64,000 nt of DNA, from the NCBI GenBank assembly GCA_016235345.1, contig JACRLG010000011.1, positions 99,172 through 163,171 on the forward strand, given 5' to 3'. The notes beneath the pieces were generated by a model, which was not told where the DNA came from, did no database searches, and saw nothing but the letters and a program-made list of their open reading frames with translations. Made by a program: the position numbers and the translations under genes. This document shows positions 25,467 through 34,022 of this stretch, one piece after another. This stretch comes from Deltaproteobacteria bacterium. GTDB taxonomy: Bacteria > Desulfobacterota > Desulfobacteria > Desulfobacterales > Desulfatibacillaceae. How positions within the stretch are numbered: position 1 is the first letter of the stretch; each line of letters begins with the position of its first letter.

Positions 25467-25590
25467 GAGGGCGTCCACAAGCGCGATCCGCTGTGTCAGA
25501 CTTCGCCGGGCGCGGTGCGCACGTATCTCGATACGCTTACGCCCGCGCCCGACTCGTCTTCCTTGCGGCTCATCGCTTGTGATCGCCCTC
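25467..25590 (+). repeat. Interspersed hairpin element, copy 6
   Basis: Abuts the nrdG stop. Outer arms GAGGGCG/CGCCCTC, inner arms CGGGCGCG paired with CGCGCCCG. The tip here is GTAT-CTCG-ATAC in place of GTAC..GTAC, a paired change that keeps the stem. Confidence 0.87.
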
Positions 25591-25669
25591 GTTACGGTTG
25601 TGGCAATTTTTTTCGGCCTGTCCGAGTCTCCAAAACGGGTTACCTCCGGCTTGATAAAAAGACAAGAAG

Positions 25670-26194
25670 ATGGACAAAGCTAAAAGTCGGCAGGATTACT
25701 TTTTAAGGGCGGAAACGGCCTGCGGGACGGCGGGGCTGACTTACAGGGTTTCGCCCTTCGCCATCACCGGGGTCTTCCTTCCGGGCGGCGCGGATGAAAA
25801 GGCGCTTGCCGGAATCGGGATCGAAAAGGCCCCGTGCGATGACGCAAAACGGGCGGTTTTGTCCCTTGTTGGGTACTTTGCGGGACAATCGCCCGATCTG
25901 TCCCAATTTTTACCCAATCTGGACCTTTCGGGTCTCACTTTGGCCCAGATCGAGGTCTTGAAGGCCACGGCGGCCATTCCCAGGGGTGAAACCCGCTCCT
26001 ACGGCGAACTCGCCAAGGCCGTGGGCCGCCCCAAGGCCGCGCGTTTCGTTGGAAACGTCATGGCCAATAACCCCTTTCCGGTCATCATCCCCTGCCACCG
26101 GGTGGTCCGCGCAGGCGGAGACATCGGCAAGTTCGGCGGCGGCGTGGAGTTAAAAGCCAGAATGCTTGAGCTTGAAAAAACCAAGGATTCCTGA
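25670..26194 (+). CDS. ogt: Methylated-DNA-[protein]-cysteine S-methyltransferase
   Basis: 174-residue suicide repair protein that takes the methyl group from O6-methylguanine onto its own Cys. The active site IIPCHRV (Cys 142) is intact, with the helix-turn-helix GETRSYGELAKAVGRPKAARFVGNVMANNP before it (in pieces: GETRSYGELA, RFVGNVMANN). The N-terminal ribonuclease-like domain is short and divergent. DUF4846 gene follows 26 bases downstream. Confidence 0.93.
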   Translation: MDKAKSRQDYFLRAETACGTAGLTYRVSPFAITGVFLPGGADEKALAGIGIEKAPCDDAKRAVLSLVGYFAGQSPDLSQFLPNLDLSGLTLAQIEVLKATAAIPRGETRSYGELAKAVGRPKAARFVGNVMANNPFPVIIPCHRVVRAGGDIGKFGGGVELKARMLELEKTKDS

Positions 26195-26220
26195 CGGACC
26201 ATGAAGGCCGGGGGAGTCGA

Positions 26221-27108
26221 ATGATCCCGAAAATTATCCGCGTAAATTCCCTCATATTCCTGGCTGTTGCAATTCTCCTGCTTGCCGCCCCTGTTGCACT
26301 TTCCGCCGCCGATCCCTATCCCTGGCCCAAAAAGGAAACCAGGGCGGAAACCCTTTCCGCCCGGATTCCGCCACCGCCCGGATTTACGCGCCTTGCCGCA
26401 AAGGAGGGCTCTTTCGCCGCCTGGCTCCGGGGCCTTCCGCTCCGCCCGGAAGGGACGCCGGTAAGGCTTTACGACGGCGGCAGAAAGTGGCGCGGGGGCG
26501 TCGCCTTTGCAGTGATAGACATCGACGTGGGATCGAAGGACCTGCAGCAGTGCGCGGACGCGGTGATGAGGCTTAGGGCCGAGTATCTGAGGGCTTCGGG
26601 ATGCGCCGACCGCATAAGCTTCAATTTCACCAGCGGCCACCCGGCCCGCTGGGCGGACTGGGCGAAGGGCAAACGCCCGCAGATCAACGGAAACCGGGTT
26701 TCGTGGGCCGTAAAAAGCCGTCCCGACAGCTCCTACGGCACTTTTCGCGGCTACCTGGACACGGTTTTCACCTACGCGGGCTCCAAGTCCCTGTCCCTTG
26801 AGCTGGATAAGGTGAAAGACCCCGCGCAGATTCTTCCGGGCGACGTTTTCATAGAGGGCGGTTTTCCGGGCCACGCGGTCATAGTGGCGGACGTGGCCCA
26901 AAACAAGCAGGGCCGGAGGGCCTTTCTCCTGCTCCAGAGCTACATGCCCGCCCAGGACATCCACCTGCTGAAAAACCCCTCGGATTCCAAAAGCCCCTGG
27001 TACCCGGCCCTTTCGGGCGGAACCCTGGAAACCCCTGAATGGACCTTCACCTATTCGGATTTGCGCCGCTTCCCGGAAACGGATTGCAAGGCGGGCTTGG
27101 TGAAATGA
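26221..27108 (+). CDS. DUF4846-family exported protein
   Basis: 295 residues, signal peptide ending near ALSAAD (residue ~29). The body has the family landmarks GSFAAWLRGLPL near 65, a W-containing NGNRVSW region, LPGDVFIEGGFPGHAVIVADVA (GD...HAVIV) and the LQSYMPAQDIHLLKNP segment close to the end. The GDxF...GHA pattern is reminiscent of NlpC/P60-like or amidase folds, but I see no experimentally established function for the family. GGGGAG sits 4 bases before the ATG. Likely cotranscribed with ogt. Confidence 0.8.
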   Translation: MIPKIIRVNSLIFLAVAILLLAAPVALSAADPYPWPKKETRAETLSARIPPPPGFTRLAAKEGSFAAWLRGLPLRPEGTPVRLYDGGRKWRGGVAFAVIDIDVGSKDLQQCADAVMRLRAEYLRASGCADRISFNFTSGHPARWADWAKGKRPQINGNRVSWAVKSRPDSSYGTFRGYLDTVFTYAGSKSLSLELDKVKDPAQILPGDVFIEGGFPGHAVIVADVAQNKQGRRAFLLLQSYMPAQDIHLLKNPSDSKSPWYPALSGGTLETPEWTFTYSDLRRFPETDCKAGLVK

Positions 27109-27128
27109 TGGAAGGGATGGGCCAGGAA

Positions 27129-27797
27129 CTATTTTTCTTCCTGCGTCGGGTCATTGGTCCATGATGATATAATTTGTTCAATCAGAGTCTTGTCATTTTT
27201 ATAATGTGATGCCGAAGAAATCAGGCCGACAGTATACACTATTTCGCCGTATCCCTCCACCGTTCTGAATGAAACGACAACATCTTCGATAACGGCTTCT
27301 TTTTGATCTTTAGATTTGTAGGTGAAGACCGCCCGTTCAGCGTCAATGCCGCCCAACAGGCAAGGTTTACGCTCCAAGATTGACAATTCAGATCCTTTTT
27401 CCTGGCGATGTTCAATCAACCAGTCAAGCCAACTGGATATTGATGGTTCATCAACTGCATTGTAGCTGCCGTCAGTCCAAATATATCTTTTGGGATTTTC
27501 CGATAATCTGATGCCGCAACCATGATTCGGATTCGGTGCAGGATTGCCCAAGCAAATGAATCCTTCAGGGATTGAAAAAGAAAATAAATAGTTTGCGTTT
27601 GAATACCGACCTTTAAATTCTACATCGTCATATCTGGTGTCCTGATCCGAGGCTTTGACTTCTTTTGCAAGCGCCATTGAAAAGAAGAGAATAAATATTA
27701 TAACACAAGCCGATACAGGCAACATTTCAATATAAAAATTCCTGTTCCGGCTTTTTGACAGTGTCATACAGGATGTTCCTTTTGTATCTGAAATCAT
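27129..27797 (-). CDS. Hypothetical secreted or membrane-anchored protein (AT-rich)
   Basis: 222 residues with one hydrophobic N-terminal segment (about residues 26-46, MLPVSACVIIFILFFSMA) preceded by a basic stretch, so either a signal peptide or an anchor. No family recognised. The body has several Cys and an acidic, Ser-rich composition. The DNA is clearly more AT-rich than its neighbours and uses A/T-ending codons, which suggests recent transfer. It is convergent with the DUF4846 gene, with 20 bases between stops. An internal start at Met 11 is possible. Confidence 0.6.
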   Translation of the reverse strand: MISDTKGTSCMTLSKSRNRNFYIEMLPVSACVIIFILFFSMALAKEVKASDQDTRYDDVEFKGRYSNANYLFSFSIPEGFICLGNPAPNPNHGCGIRLSENPKRYIWTDGSYNAVDEPSISSWLDWLIEHRQEKGSELSILERKPCLLGGIDAERAVFTYKSKDQKEAVIEDVVVSFRTVEGYGEIVYTVGLISSASHYKNDKTLIEQIISSWTNDPTQEEK

Positions 27798-27823
27798 AGG
27801 ATTTTACTTTACCCAACAAAAGC

Positions 27824-27867
27824 CCTCTTGTGCTTCGCACCCCGGCAACGAGTTGCCGGGGCCACCC
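27824..27867 (+). repeat. 44-bp repeat with CCCCGGCAACGAGTTGCCGGGG palindrome
   Basis: Contains CCGGCAACGAGTTGCCGG flanked by CTTGTGCTTCGCA and CCACCC. The same 44 bases occur in reverse complement at 60835-60878 beside another AT-rich gene. Confidence 0.75.
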
Positions 27868-28097
27868 AAAATCAAGCCGCTTGGCTGGCCTTTTCTTGTT
27901 CGATCTTTTATACTTTCATTTTACTGCAAGATACAAGGCAGGGCAATTCTTTTTATCTACCTTCAACTATAGACGCGCATAGGCGATGAAATGCCCGTCC
28001 CATCGAAACCCCGGCTGAGGGGTGTGTGGGGGTCGTCAGGCAAGGCGCAGACATTATGGTATAACTCAGTCTTTCTCCCGCTCCGATATCAGCTCGG

Positions 28098-28225
28098 CAT
28101 AGGCGGCGCAGGGGCGATGAAATGCCAGGAAGGCGGGGAAGGGCGGGAAGGAATAGTACAAAAAGTACATGACGCGCCGCCAGCCCCCGCCTGACGCCGC
28201 AGTTCGCGCCCCTGCGCCGCCTATG
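28098..28225 (-). repeat. Interspersed hairpin element, copy 12 (GC-rich arms)
   Basis: Outer arms CATAGGCGGCGCAGGGGCG and its exact complement (19 bp). An inner stem GGCGGGG/CCCCGCC and a tip GTAC-AAAAA-GTAC are also present. The opposite strand carries the family blocks GCGAACTGCGGCGTCAGGC and GGCATTTCATCG. The right arm covers the stop codon (28221-28223) of the potassium channel gene. Confidence 0.85.
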
Positions 28226-29231
28226 AGTGTTTGCGGGCCTCGGCGATACGATCCATCTCGCCCATGACCACCAGAATGGTTCCCGGCTCCAGGATGTAAT
28301 CCGCGGGCGGGTTGAACACCATGGTTTCCGTGCCCCTGGGCTCCAGGCCAAGGACCATCACTCCGAAGCGCTCCCGGAGTTTCGACTGGTGCAGGGGTTT
28401 TCCGGCCAGGGGGGATTCGGCTGAGATGTGGATTTCGTGGATGCGAAGGGTCTGGGTGGTGCTTCGGAGCATTTTGTCCAAAAAGGTGACGGCTGTGGGC
28501 CGCACCATTTCGCTCGCCATGCGCAGCGCGCCTATGGCGTTGGGGGAAACCACGCCGTTTGCGCCCGCCTTCCTGAGCTTGGCTTCCAGCCTCGAGTTGG
28601 TCATGCGGCTTATGATGCGTATGGTGGGGGCCAGCATCCGGGCTGTCATGGTGATGTAGAGGTTGTCCTTGTCCGAGGGAAGCGAGATCACGATCCCGGC
28701 GGCCCGCTCGATGCCCGCCTTGATGAGATTTTCGTCCTCCGTGGCGTCGTCCTGGATATATGGCACGTCCACCAGGGTCAGGATGTGGTCGATCTGGTCC
28801 TGGTCCTTTTCGATCAGAACCGCCGGTTCCCTGTTTTTGACGAGTTCGGTGACAACGTGGCGTCCGGTCTGGCCGCCGCCGCAGACGATGATGTGGCCGT
28901 GCATCTTTGCGATTTTCTTTTCCATGCCGCGTTTCCGTAGTATGCCGGAGACTTCGCCCTCCACGATGAGGGCCGTCAATGTGGATATGCCGTAGGTGAT
29001 CACCCCCAGGCCGAAGGTGATGACCAGCATTGTGTAAATCTGTGCGCCCGGATGCCCCGATACAGGTATGACCTCGCCGTAACCCACCGAGGTTATGGAG
29101 ATAACCGTCATGTAGACGCAGCTTAGGAAAGATTGCTCGCCCCAGAAAATGAGGTAGTAACCGATGGAGCCGTAGAGCACCACGGAGAGGATGGCGGCCA
29201 CCACGGCCCGAAGCCTTGACTGGATGTTCAT
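28221..29231 (-). CDS. RCK-domain potassium channel (MthK/Kch-like)
   Basis: 336 residues: two membrane helices flanking a pore loop with selectivity filter TSVGYGE (residues 47-53), then a RCK_N domain from about 112 (HIIVCGGGQTGRHV, a Rossmann GxGxxG variant with GGGQTG, followed by acidic DQDQIDHI) and a RCK_C/TrkA_C domain near 245-330. Such channels pass K+ and are gated by ligands bound to the cytoplasmic ring. The N-terminus lacks an extra voltage sensor. The stop codon lies inside a hairpin element. Confidence 0.9.
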   Translation of the reverse strand: MNIQSRLRAVVAAILSVVLYGSIGYYLIFWGEQSFLSCVYMTVISITSVGYGEVIPVSGHPGAQIYTMLVITFGLGVITYGISTLTALIVEGEVSGILRKRGMEKKIAKMHGHIIVCGGGQTGRHVVTELVKNREPAVLIEKDQDQIDHILTLVDVPYIQDDATEDENLIKAGIERAAGIVISLPSDKDNLYITMTARMLAPTIRIISRMTNSRLEAKLRKAGANGVVSPNAIGALRMASEMVRPTAVTFLDKMLRSTTQTLRIHEIHISAESPLAGKPLHQSKLRERFGVMVLGLEPRGTETMVFNPPADYILEPGTILVVMGEMDRIAEARKHS

Positions 29232-29321
29232 GGGGTGGTGTGCGCGCCTTTTGGGTGGTAGCTCTGAAAACCGCGCACAACATGTGGAGGGGGGCGCGGC
29301 CTTATGGACGCAGGATACAAA

Positions 29322-29352
29322 AAAAGCGCCCGATGGTCAATCGGGCGCTTGA
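29322..29352 (-). terminator. Terminator of the tRNA-Gln gene
   Basis: On the minus strand, stem GCGCCCGAT / ATCGGGCGC with a TGACC loop followed by seven T. It starts 7 bases after the encoded CCA end. Confidence 0.85.
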
Positions 29353-29358
29353 AGTCGG

Positions 29359-29432
29359 TGGCTGAGGGACTAGGATTCGAACCTAGGTTAACGGGGCCAG
29401 AACCCGCCGTCCTGCCGCTAGACGATCCCTCA
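29359..29432 (-). tRNA. tRNA-Gln (anticodon CTG)
   Basis: Cloverleaf folds fully: acceptor TGAGGGA/TCCCTCA, D arm GTC..GAC, anticodon stem GCGGG/CCCGT with loop TTCTGGC (anticodon CTG, read CUG), T arm CTAGG-TTCGAAT-CCTAG, discriminator G and an encoded CCA. It has its own promoter and terminator and stands alone. Confidence 0.95.
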
Positions 29433-29442
29433 ACGACCCCGA

Positions 29443-29472
29443 AAGATAGCGGCAACAGGACTTTCTTGTCAA
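29443..29472 (-). promoter_or_regulatory. Promoter of tRNA-Gln
   Basis: On the minus strand TTGACA (29472-29467), 18-base spacer, TATCTT (29448-29443), 10 bases before the tRNA 5' end. Confidence 0.7.
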
Positions 29473-29619
29473 GAAGATTTTGGTCGCATTCGCCCCTGTT
29501 CCGGCCTTTTTCCGCCAGCCCTGCCACATGCGCCTTTGGACTTGCATAGAAGGGTCGCGTGGTGTAAAAACGAAAGAAAATCCGGCGGTGTCTTTCAACA
29601 ATCAAACCAGGAGGCGGGA

Positions 29620-30090
29620 ATGAAAAGGACGGCGACTGTGCTGTTGTGCGCGTTGGTGCTGGTTTCGGCGGCGGGGACCGTATGCGCCGAGCAGAAAAAC
29701 ACCGGCTGCGGCCTTGGAGCCATGATCTTCGGGCATAACGAAAGCCTGGTGAGCCAGGTCGCGGCGGCGGGCCTGAACTGGGTCTTCTGCAGCCAGCCCT
29801 TGGGCATTTCAGCCGGGACCAGCGAGTGCGAGCGGCCCGAAGCCCTTGTAAGAAACCCAAGGGTGAAGGATTTCGTGGCCTCCAACATGGACGCTTTGGC
29901 CTGCGACATGGCGCGCGGCGAAGGCGAATACCTGGATACCCTGGCAGTCCTTCTGGAAGTGCCCGAAGCCTCCCGCGCCGGCTTTTACGCAAGGCTCAAG
30001 GCCGATTTCGCGGGGATTTATTCCAAGGACTCCATTACGCGCGACGAGGTGTTAAGCCGCATCGAGCTTTCCCTCAAAGAAGCCGCCTGA
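29620..30090 (+). CDS. DUF3015-family exported protein
   Basis: 156 residues from ATG 29620, which follows AGGAGGCGGGA. Signal peptide cleaved near TVCAE (residue ~23). The mature part begins with the family signature GCGLGAMIFG and later has GISAGTSEC, followed by a helical C-terminal half. DUF3015 proteins are small periplasmic or outer-membrane proteins of unknown role. It is the first of three same-strand envelope genes, next to a DUF4105 protein; I recall this pairing in other proteobacteria, which implies a shared function. An upstream in-frame ATG (29536) would remove the signal peptide position. Confidence 0.85.
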   Translation: MKRTATVLLCALVLVSAAGTVCAEQKNTGCGLGAMIFGHNESLVSQVAAAGLNWVFCSQPLGISAGTSECERPEALVRNPRVKDFVASNMDALACDMARGEGEYLDTLAVLLEVPEASRAGFYARLKADFAGIYSKDSITRDEVLSRIELSLKEAA

Positions 30091-30196
30091 CGGGCTTGTC
30101 GGGCCTGTTTTTGAGAGGCCCGGACGATTCCGGCCCCGGCGGGGGACCAATTCCCCGCCGGGGCCTTTCCACTTCCTGCAGGTCCGGCGAAAACGG

Positions 30197-32137
30197 ATGA
30201 AAAAAAACATCGCCGTCGCGGTATTGATTCCAGCCCTCTTGTTCCTGTTTCTTGCGTCCGCCCGGTCTGACCCGAACATCCTTGCCGGGCCGGATGCGGA
30301 AAAATCCCCACTGCACATATCCCTCGATGACGCCAAGGCCCGCGCCCGCGCCATGAAATTGTGGGAAGACCCCCTATGGCTCACATTGGGTCATTTTCGA
30401 CACGGAAAGAGCCTGGTTGACGACCCAGGGTTTTTCCTGTCCCAAAACGGGAAGGAAAGTCCCAAAGAGGAGCTTTTCGCCACACTTTCGGCCATTTTTG
30501 ACCCGGAAGCGGACAAGCCGGGAAGCCCGGCCTCCAGGTTCCCGGCCAGGGCCGACTTTCTGGCCGGGCGCCTGGGGCTTGCGCCCGAAGCCGCGCCCGG
30601 AATCCGCTCCCAGGCCTTCGAGGAGATTTTCGCCGCCCTTTCCCCGCAATCGGTGAGCCTGGTTTTCGCATCTTCCTCCATGAACAGCCCGGCCTCCATG
30701 TTCGGCCACACCTTTTTGGTGGCGGACACGGCCTCCGGAAGCCGCCTCACGGCTGGCGCGATAAATTACGCCGCCCTCACCGGGGAAACCTTTGGGTTCG
30801 GATACGCCGCAAAAGGGCTTCTGGGCTATTACAAGGGCTATTACTCCATGAGCCCCTACCACGAAAAAATCAAGGAATACGCCGACATAGCCCATCGGGA
30901 CTTGTGGGAATACCCGGCCAATCTCACCCCCCCTGAAATCCGGCGCATGATGGCCCATCTGTATGAACTGAACGGGATTTACTCCGATTATTTTTTTGTG
31001 GGCGAGAACTGCTCGCTTGGCCTCCTGTTTCTTCTGGATGCGGCCAGGCCGGGGCTCGATCTTGTCGGGAAGACCGGGGCCATCGTGTTTCCGTCCGACA
31101 CGGTGAGGATCGCAAAAGAGGCCGGAATGATCGGAGATGGTGTCCTGAGGCCCTCGGCTGCGGAAAAAATGAGGCAAAGGGCGCAGGGCCTTGCGCCCGC
31201 CGAAAGGAAGCTCGCCATGGACGCCGCCCGTGGCAGGGTTTCGCCGGAAGCAGTGCTTGCCGACCCGGCCCTTTCCGGCCCGGTCAAGGCCCGCGTGCTG
31301 GACCTTGCTGCGGACGCCCTGGGCTATCTCTACACTGCGGAGAAAATCGGAAAGGACGACTATGTTTCGCGCTTCAGGGGCGCGCTTTCCGCAAGAAGCC
31401 TCCTCAACGCGGATGATCCCGGCCCTCCGGCGGAGGGGGTAAGAGACGACGAAGGACGGGGCTCGCCGGAGCAGGGCCACCGGGCATCCATGCTGGCTTT
31501 CGGCTGGGGCGAACGGGACGGCAAGGGCCTTTTCCGACTGGACATCACCGTTGCGGGCCACGGCCTCACCGACCCGGCCCCCGGCTACCCCTTAGGCAGC
31601 CAGGTCCTGGCGGGCAGGCTCGCAATAGAGGCTCCAGAGGACGGCAGCGGTTTATCTCTTGAGCGGCTGGACCTTTTGGACCTGGTTTCCCTGTCGCCCC
31701 GTGACGACCTTTTTTCGCCGGTTTCATGGAAAACCCGCGCCGGTTACAAGAAGGCCGTGTCAGGGGACGGAAAGCGCCTTGGAATGGCTGAAATCGAAAT
31801 AGGAAAGGGCCTGTGTCGGCGCTTTCCCGGCTCCGGCCTTGCCTACGTCTTTCTGGGAGCCCGCGCGGACGCCGGAAAGGGCCTGGACGGGGGCTGGGCC
31901 CTGGGGCCCACCCTGGAGGCGGGAATCCTGGCCCGGCCCCTGCCCTTTCTCACCATTCACGTTAAAGGCGGGGCGGCCCGGTTTTTCCCGGACCCGGACC
32001 ATCACAGGGAGAGCCTTTCCATAGATGCGTCATGGGCGGTTTCCGCCAACGCGGCGGTGGCGGCAGATATCAATTTTTCGCGGGATTACATTTTTTCTGA
32101 GACAACGGCGGGCGCTTGTGTCAAAATTTATTTTTGA
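30197..32137 (+). CDS. DUF4105 (Lnb N-terminal periplasmic domain) protein
   Basis: 646 residues. Signal peptide (about 1-24), a helical N-terminal region, then the DUF4105/Lnb periplasmic core near residues 140-290. The core has SSSMNSPASMFGHTFL (Ser/His), LGYYKGYYSMSPYHEKIKEY split over two motifs, and VGENCSLGLLFLLD with a likely nucleophilic Cys near 270. DUF4105 is a papain-like fold family; in Legionella and Pseudomonas relatives its enzymatic role is unproven. The C-terminal ~200 residues look like beta strands of an outer-membrane or periplasmic barrel, ending in an aromatic residue (VKIYF). Codon use is typical of the region. Confidence 0.85.
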   Translation: MKKNIAVAVLIPALLFLFLASARSDPNILAGPDAEKSPLHISLDDAKARARAMKLWEDPLWLTLGHFRHGKSLVDDPGFFLSQNGKESPKEELFATLSAIFDPEADKPGSPASRFPARADFLAGRLGLAPEAAPGIRSQAFEEIFAALSPQSVSLVFASSSMNSPASMFGHTFLVADTASGSRLTAGAINYAALTGETFGFGYAAKGLLGYYKGYYSMSPYHEKIKEYADIAHRDLWEYPANLTPPEIRRMMAHLYELNGIYSDYFFVGENCSLGLLFLLDAARPGLDLVGKTGAIVFPSDTVRIAKEAGMIGDGVLRPSAAEKMRQRAQGLAPAERKLAMDAARGRVSPEAVLADPALSGPVKARVLDLAADALGYLYTAEKIGKDDYVSRFRGALSARSLLNADDPGPPAEGVRDDEGRGSPEQGHRASMLAFGWGERDGKGLFRLDITVAGHGLTDPAPGYPLGSQVLAGRLAIEAPEDGSGLSLERLDLLDLVSLSPRDDLFSPVSWKTRAGYKKAVSGDGKRLGMAEIEIGKGLCRRFPGSGLAYVFLGARADAGKGLDGGWALGPTLEAGILARPLPFLTIHVKGGAARFFPDPDHHRESLSIDASWAVSANAAVAADINFSRDYIFSETTAGACVKIYF

Positions 32138-32154
32138 GGAAAAGGGGAAGACCG

Positions 32155-32691
32155 GTGGGAACCAAGCGCATCATATATATTATCGGGATGGCGGCGATTA
32201 TCGGGCTTGCGGCTTTGGGCTGCGCCACCGCCCCGCCTTCGACTGCGCCCGCAGAAGACGGGCCGGTTCCCCAGGGCGCGCTCTACCTTCTGTCCAAAAG
32301 CCGCGCAGAAACCTGCGCCACCTGCCGGGCGGAGATGGAAAAGGAGGCCTTTGCCGAGCTTTCCAGGGAACTTGTTCCGGGAAAACGCTTTTCCGGCGAA
32401 TTTCTTGTAAAGGAGGACGAAGCCGGAAAGCGGCTGGTTTTCGGGCAGCTTCCCTCCTGGGTATCCTTCCGTTTTCACATAAGGGGCAGGCGCTGGGTGG
32501 GCATAGCCAACCCCGACCTTTCGCCCCCGGCCCTTGCCAAGCGGCTTTTTTCCGCCCAAAACGGCGCGCGCTTCAACGGCAGCGCGGTCCTTGTCCCCTA
32601 CCCCTACGGCGAAGGCCCCACCTTTGTCTGGTCCGGCAAAAAAGGAATCCTGGAGATCCATTGCAGGCTGGAAAACATGGACCCCCAGTAG
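32155..32691 (+). CDS. Putative lipoprotein of the DUF3015-DUF4105 cluster
   Basis: 178 residues from GTG 32155, which follows AAAGGGGAAG by 4 bases. Signal peptide with lipobox LAALGC (Cys ~22). The mature region has ETCATCRAEMEKEAF, giving a C-x2-C pair, and a hydrophilic mixed alpha/beta C-terminal half with no family I recognise. It begins 17 bases after the DUF4105 stop and is presumably in the same transcript. Role unknown; the lipid anchor would put it in the periplasmic face of a membrane. Confidence 0.7.
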   Translation: MGTKRIIYIIGMAAIIGLAALGCATAPPSTAPAEDGPVPQGALYLLSKSRAETCATCRAEMEKEAFAELSRELVPGKRFSGEFLVKEDEAGKRLVFGQLPSWVSFRFHIRGRRWVGIANPDLSPPALAKRLFSAQNGARFNGSAVLVPYPYGEGPTFVWSGKKGILEIHCRLENMDPQ

Positions 32692-32758
32692 GCGAGCCAG
32701 TCATCCACTCGAATGCACAACCGGCAGTAACCTTAAAATCCCGATAGCACCGCGTCCA

Positions 32759-32929
32759 GGGCGCGCACAAGCGCAGTCTGACACAGCGGTTGGCGCTATC
32801 GACGGCACTGCGTCCAGGCGTTCTGAAAGCGATGAACGGGGAAGCGCGAGCCGGAGGGGGGAACCAAACTACATTATAACCCGACCTCGCCGCGCAGTCT
32901 GACACCGCAGTTCGCGCTTGTGCGCGCCC
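32759..32929 (-). repeat. Interspersed hairpin element, copy 11 (GC-rich arms)
   Basis: Outer arms GGGCGCGCACAAGCGC and its exact complement (16 bp). The opposite strand has the family blocks GCGAACTGCGGTGTCAGAC and TTCATCGC. Part of the left constant block is duplicated near 32773-32795, so the interior is rearranged. It sits in the convergent gap between the lipoprotein gene and trpS. Confidence 0.75.
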
Positions 32930-32935
32930 TTGTGG

Positions 32936-33919
32936 TTAGATTTTCATGGCTGATCGAACCTGCTCCATCGTCTCCTGGGCGGTCTTGCGCGCGCGGGCGT
33001 CGCCGTCGGCAATCACTTCCTCCACGAATCCCGGCTTTGACGCTATCTTCATGCGCTCCTCGGTGATGGGAGCGAGCCATGCGGCAAGGTTGGCGGCCAT
33101 CCTCTTCTTGCAGGCCACGCAGCCTATTCCCGCCACCCGGCATTCCCGGTTGACCTCCTCCACCGTGGCCGCGTCCGAGTACATCTTGTGGAAGGAGAAG
33201 ACGTTGCAGATGTCCGGGTCGCCGGGGTCGGATTTGCGCATCCTCGCCGGGTCCGTGATCATCTCCCCCACCCTTTTGACGATGACGTCCGCCGGGTCCG
33301 AAAGGAAGATTGCGTTCTGGTAGCTCTTGCTCATCTTGCGGCGGTCGAGGCCCAGAATCTTGGGGGTTTCCGTGAGAACCGCCTGGGGCTCCACGAAGAC
33401 CTGGCCGTAGAAGTTGTTGAAGCGGCGCACTATTTCGCGGGTAAGCTCCACGTGGGGCACCTGGTCCACGCCCACCGGCACTCCGTGGGCCTTGTACATG
33501 ATTATGTCGGCGGCCTGGAGAACCGGGTAGCCCAGAAATCCGAAGGTGGACAGGTCCTTGTCTTCGAGCTGGATCATCTGGTCCTTGTAGGTTGGGTTGC
33601 GCTCCAGCCAGGGTACTGGGGTCAGCATACTGAGAAGCAGGAAGAGCTCGGCGTGCTCCTTTATGTGGCTCTGCACGAAAAGGGTGCATTTTTCGGGCGA
33701 CAGCCCCACGGCCAGCCAGTCGGTGACCATCTCGCCTATGCTTGCCGCCACGTTGCCGGTGTCCTCCCAGCCCGTGGTGAGGGCGTGCCAGTCGGCCACG
33801 AAAAAGAAGCAGTCATACTCGTCCTGCATGGATTTCCAGTTGGCGAGCGCCCCGTGGAGGTTGCCAAGATGAAGCGCCCCGGTGGGCCTCATGCCGCTTA
33901 GGATTCGTTTTTTCGCCAT
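32936..33919 (-). CDS. trpS: Tryptophanyl-tRNA synthetase
   Basis: 327-residue class I synthetase that charges tRNA-Trp. The HIGH-equivalent HLGN is at residues 17-20 after RILSGMRPTG, and KMSKS is near 198. The Trp pocket GVPVGVDQVPHVELTREI is present in the middle, and a helical C-terminal tRNA-binding region closes it. Normal bacterial length. It precedes, on the same strand, nothing obviously related; the two M50 genes upstream may share its transcript. Confidence 0.97.
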   Translation of the reverse strand: MAKKRILSGMRPTGALHLGNLHGALANWKSMQDEYDCFFFVADWHALTTGWEDTGNVAASIGEMVTDWLAVGLSPEKCTLFVQSHIKEHAELFLLLSMLTPVPWLERNPTYKDQMIQLEDKDLSTFGFLGYPVLQAADIIMYKAHGVPVGVDQVPHVELTREIVRRFNNFYGQVFVEPQAVLTETPKILGLDRRKMSKSYQNAIFLSDPADVIVKRVGEMITDPARMRKSDPGDPDICNVFSFHKMYSDAATVEEVNRECRVAGIGCVACKKRMAANLAAWLAPITEERMKIASKPGFVEEVIADGDARARKTAQETMEQVRSAMKI

Positions 33920-34022
33920 CGTTTGTTCCTCGATTTTTATTCACGTTCCGCAAATGCGTGGGAGTTCTTCTGGCAGCTTTTTTCGAACTTGAAAAGCATT
34001 TTCCCGGTTTCGCGGCAATTTT

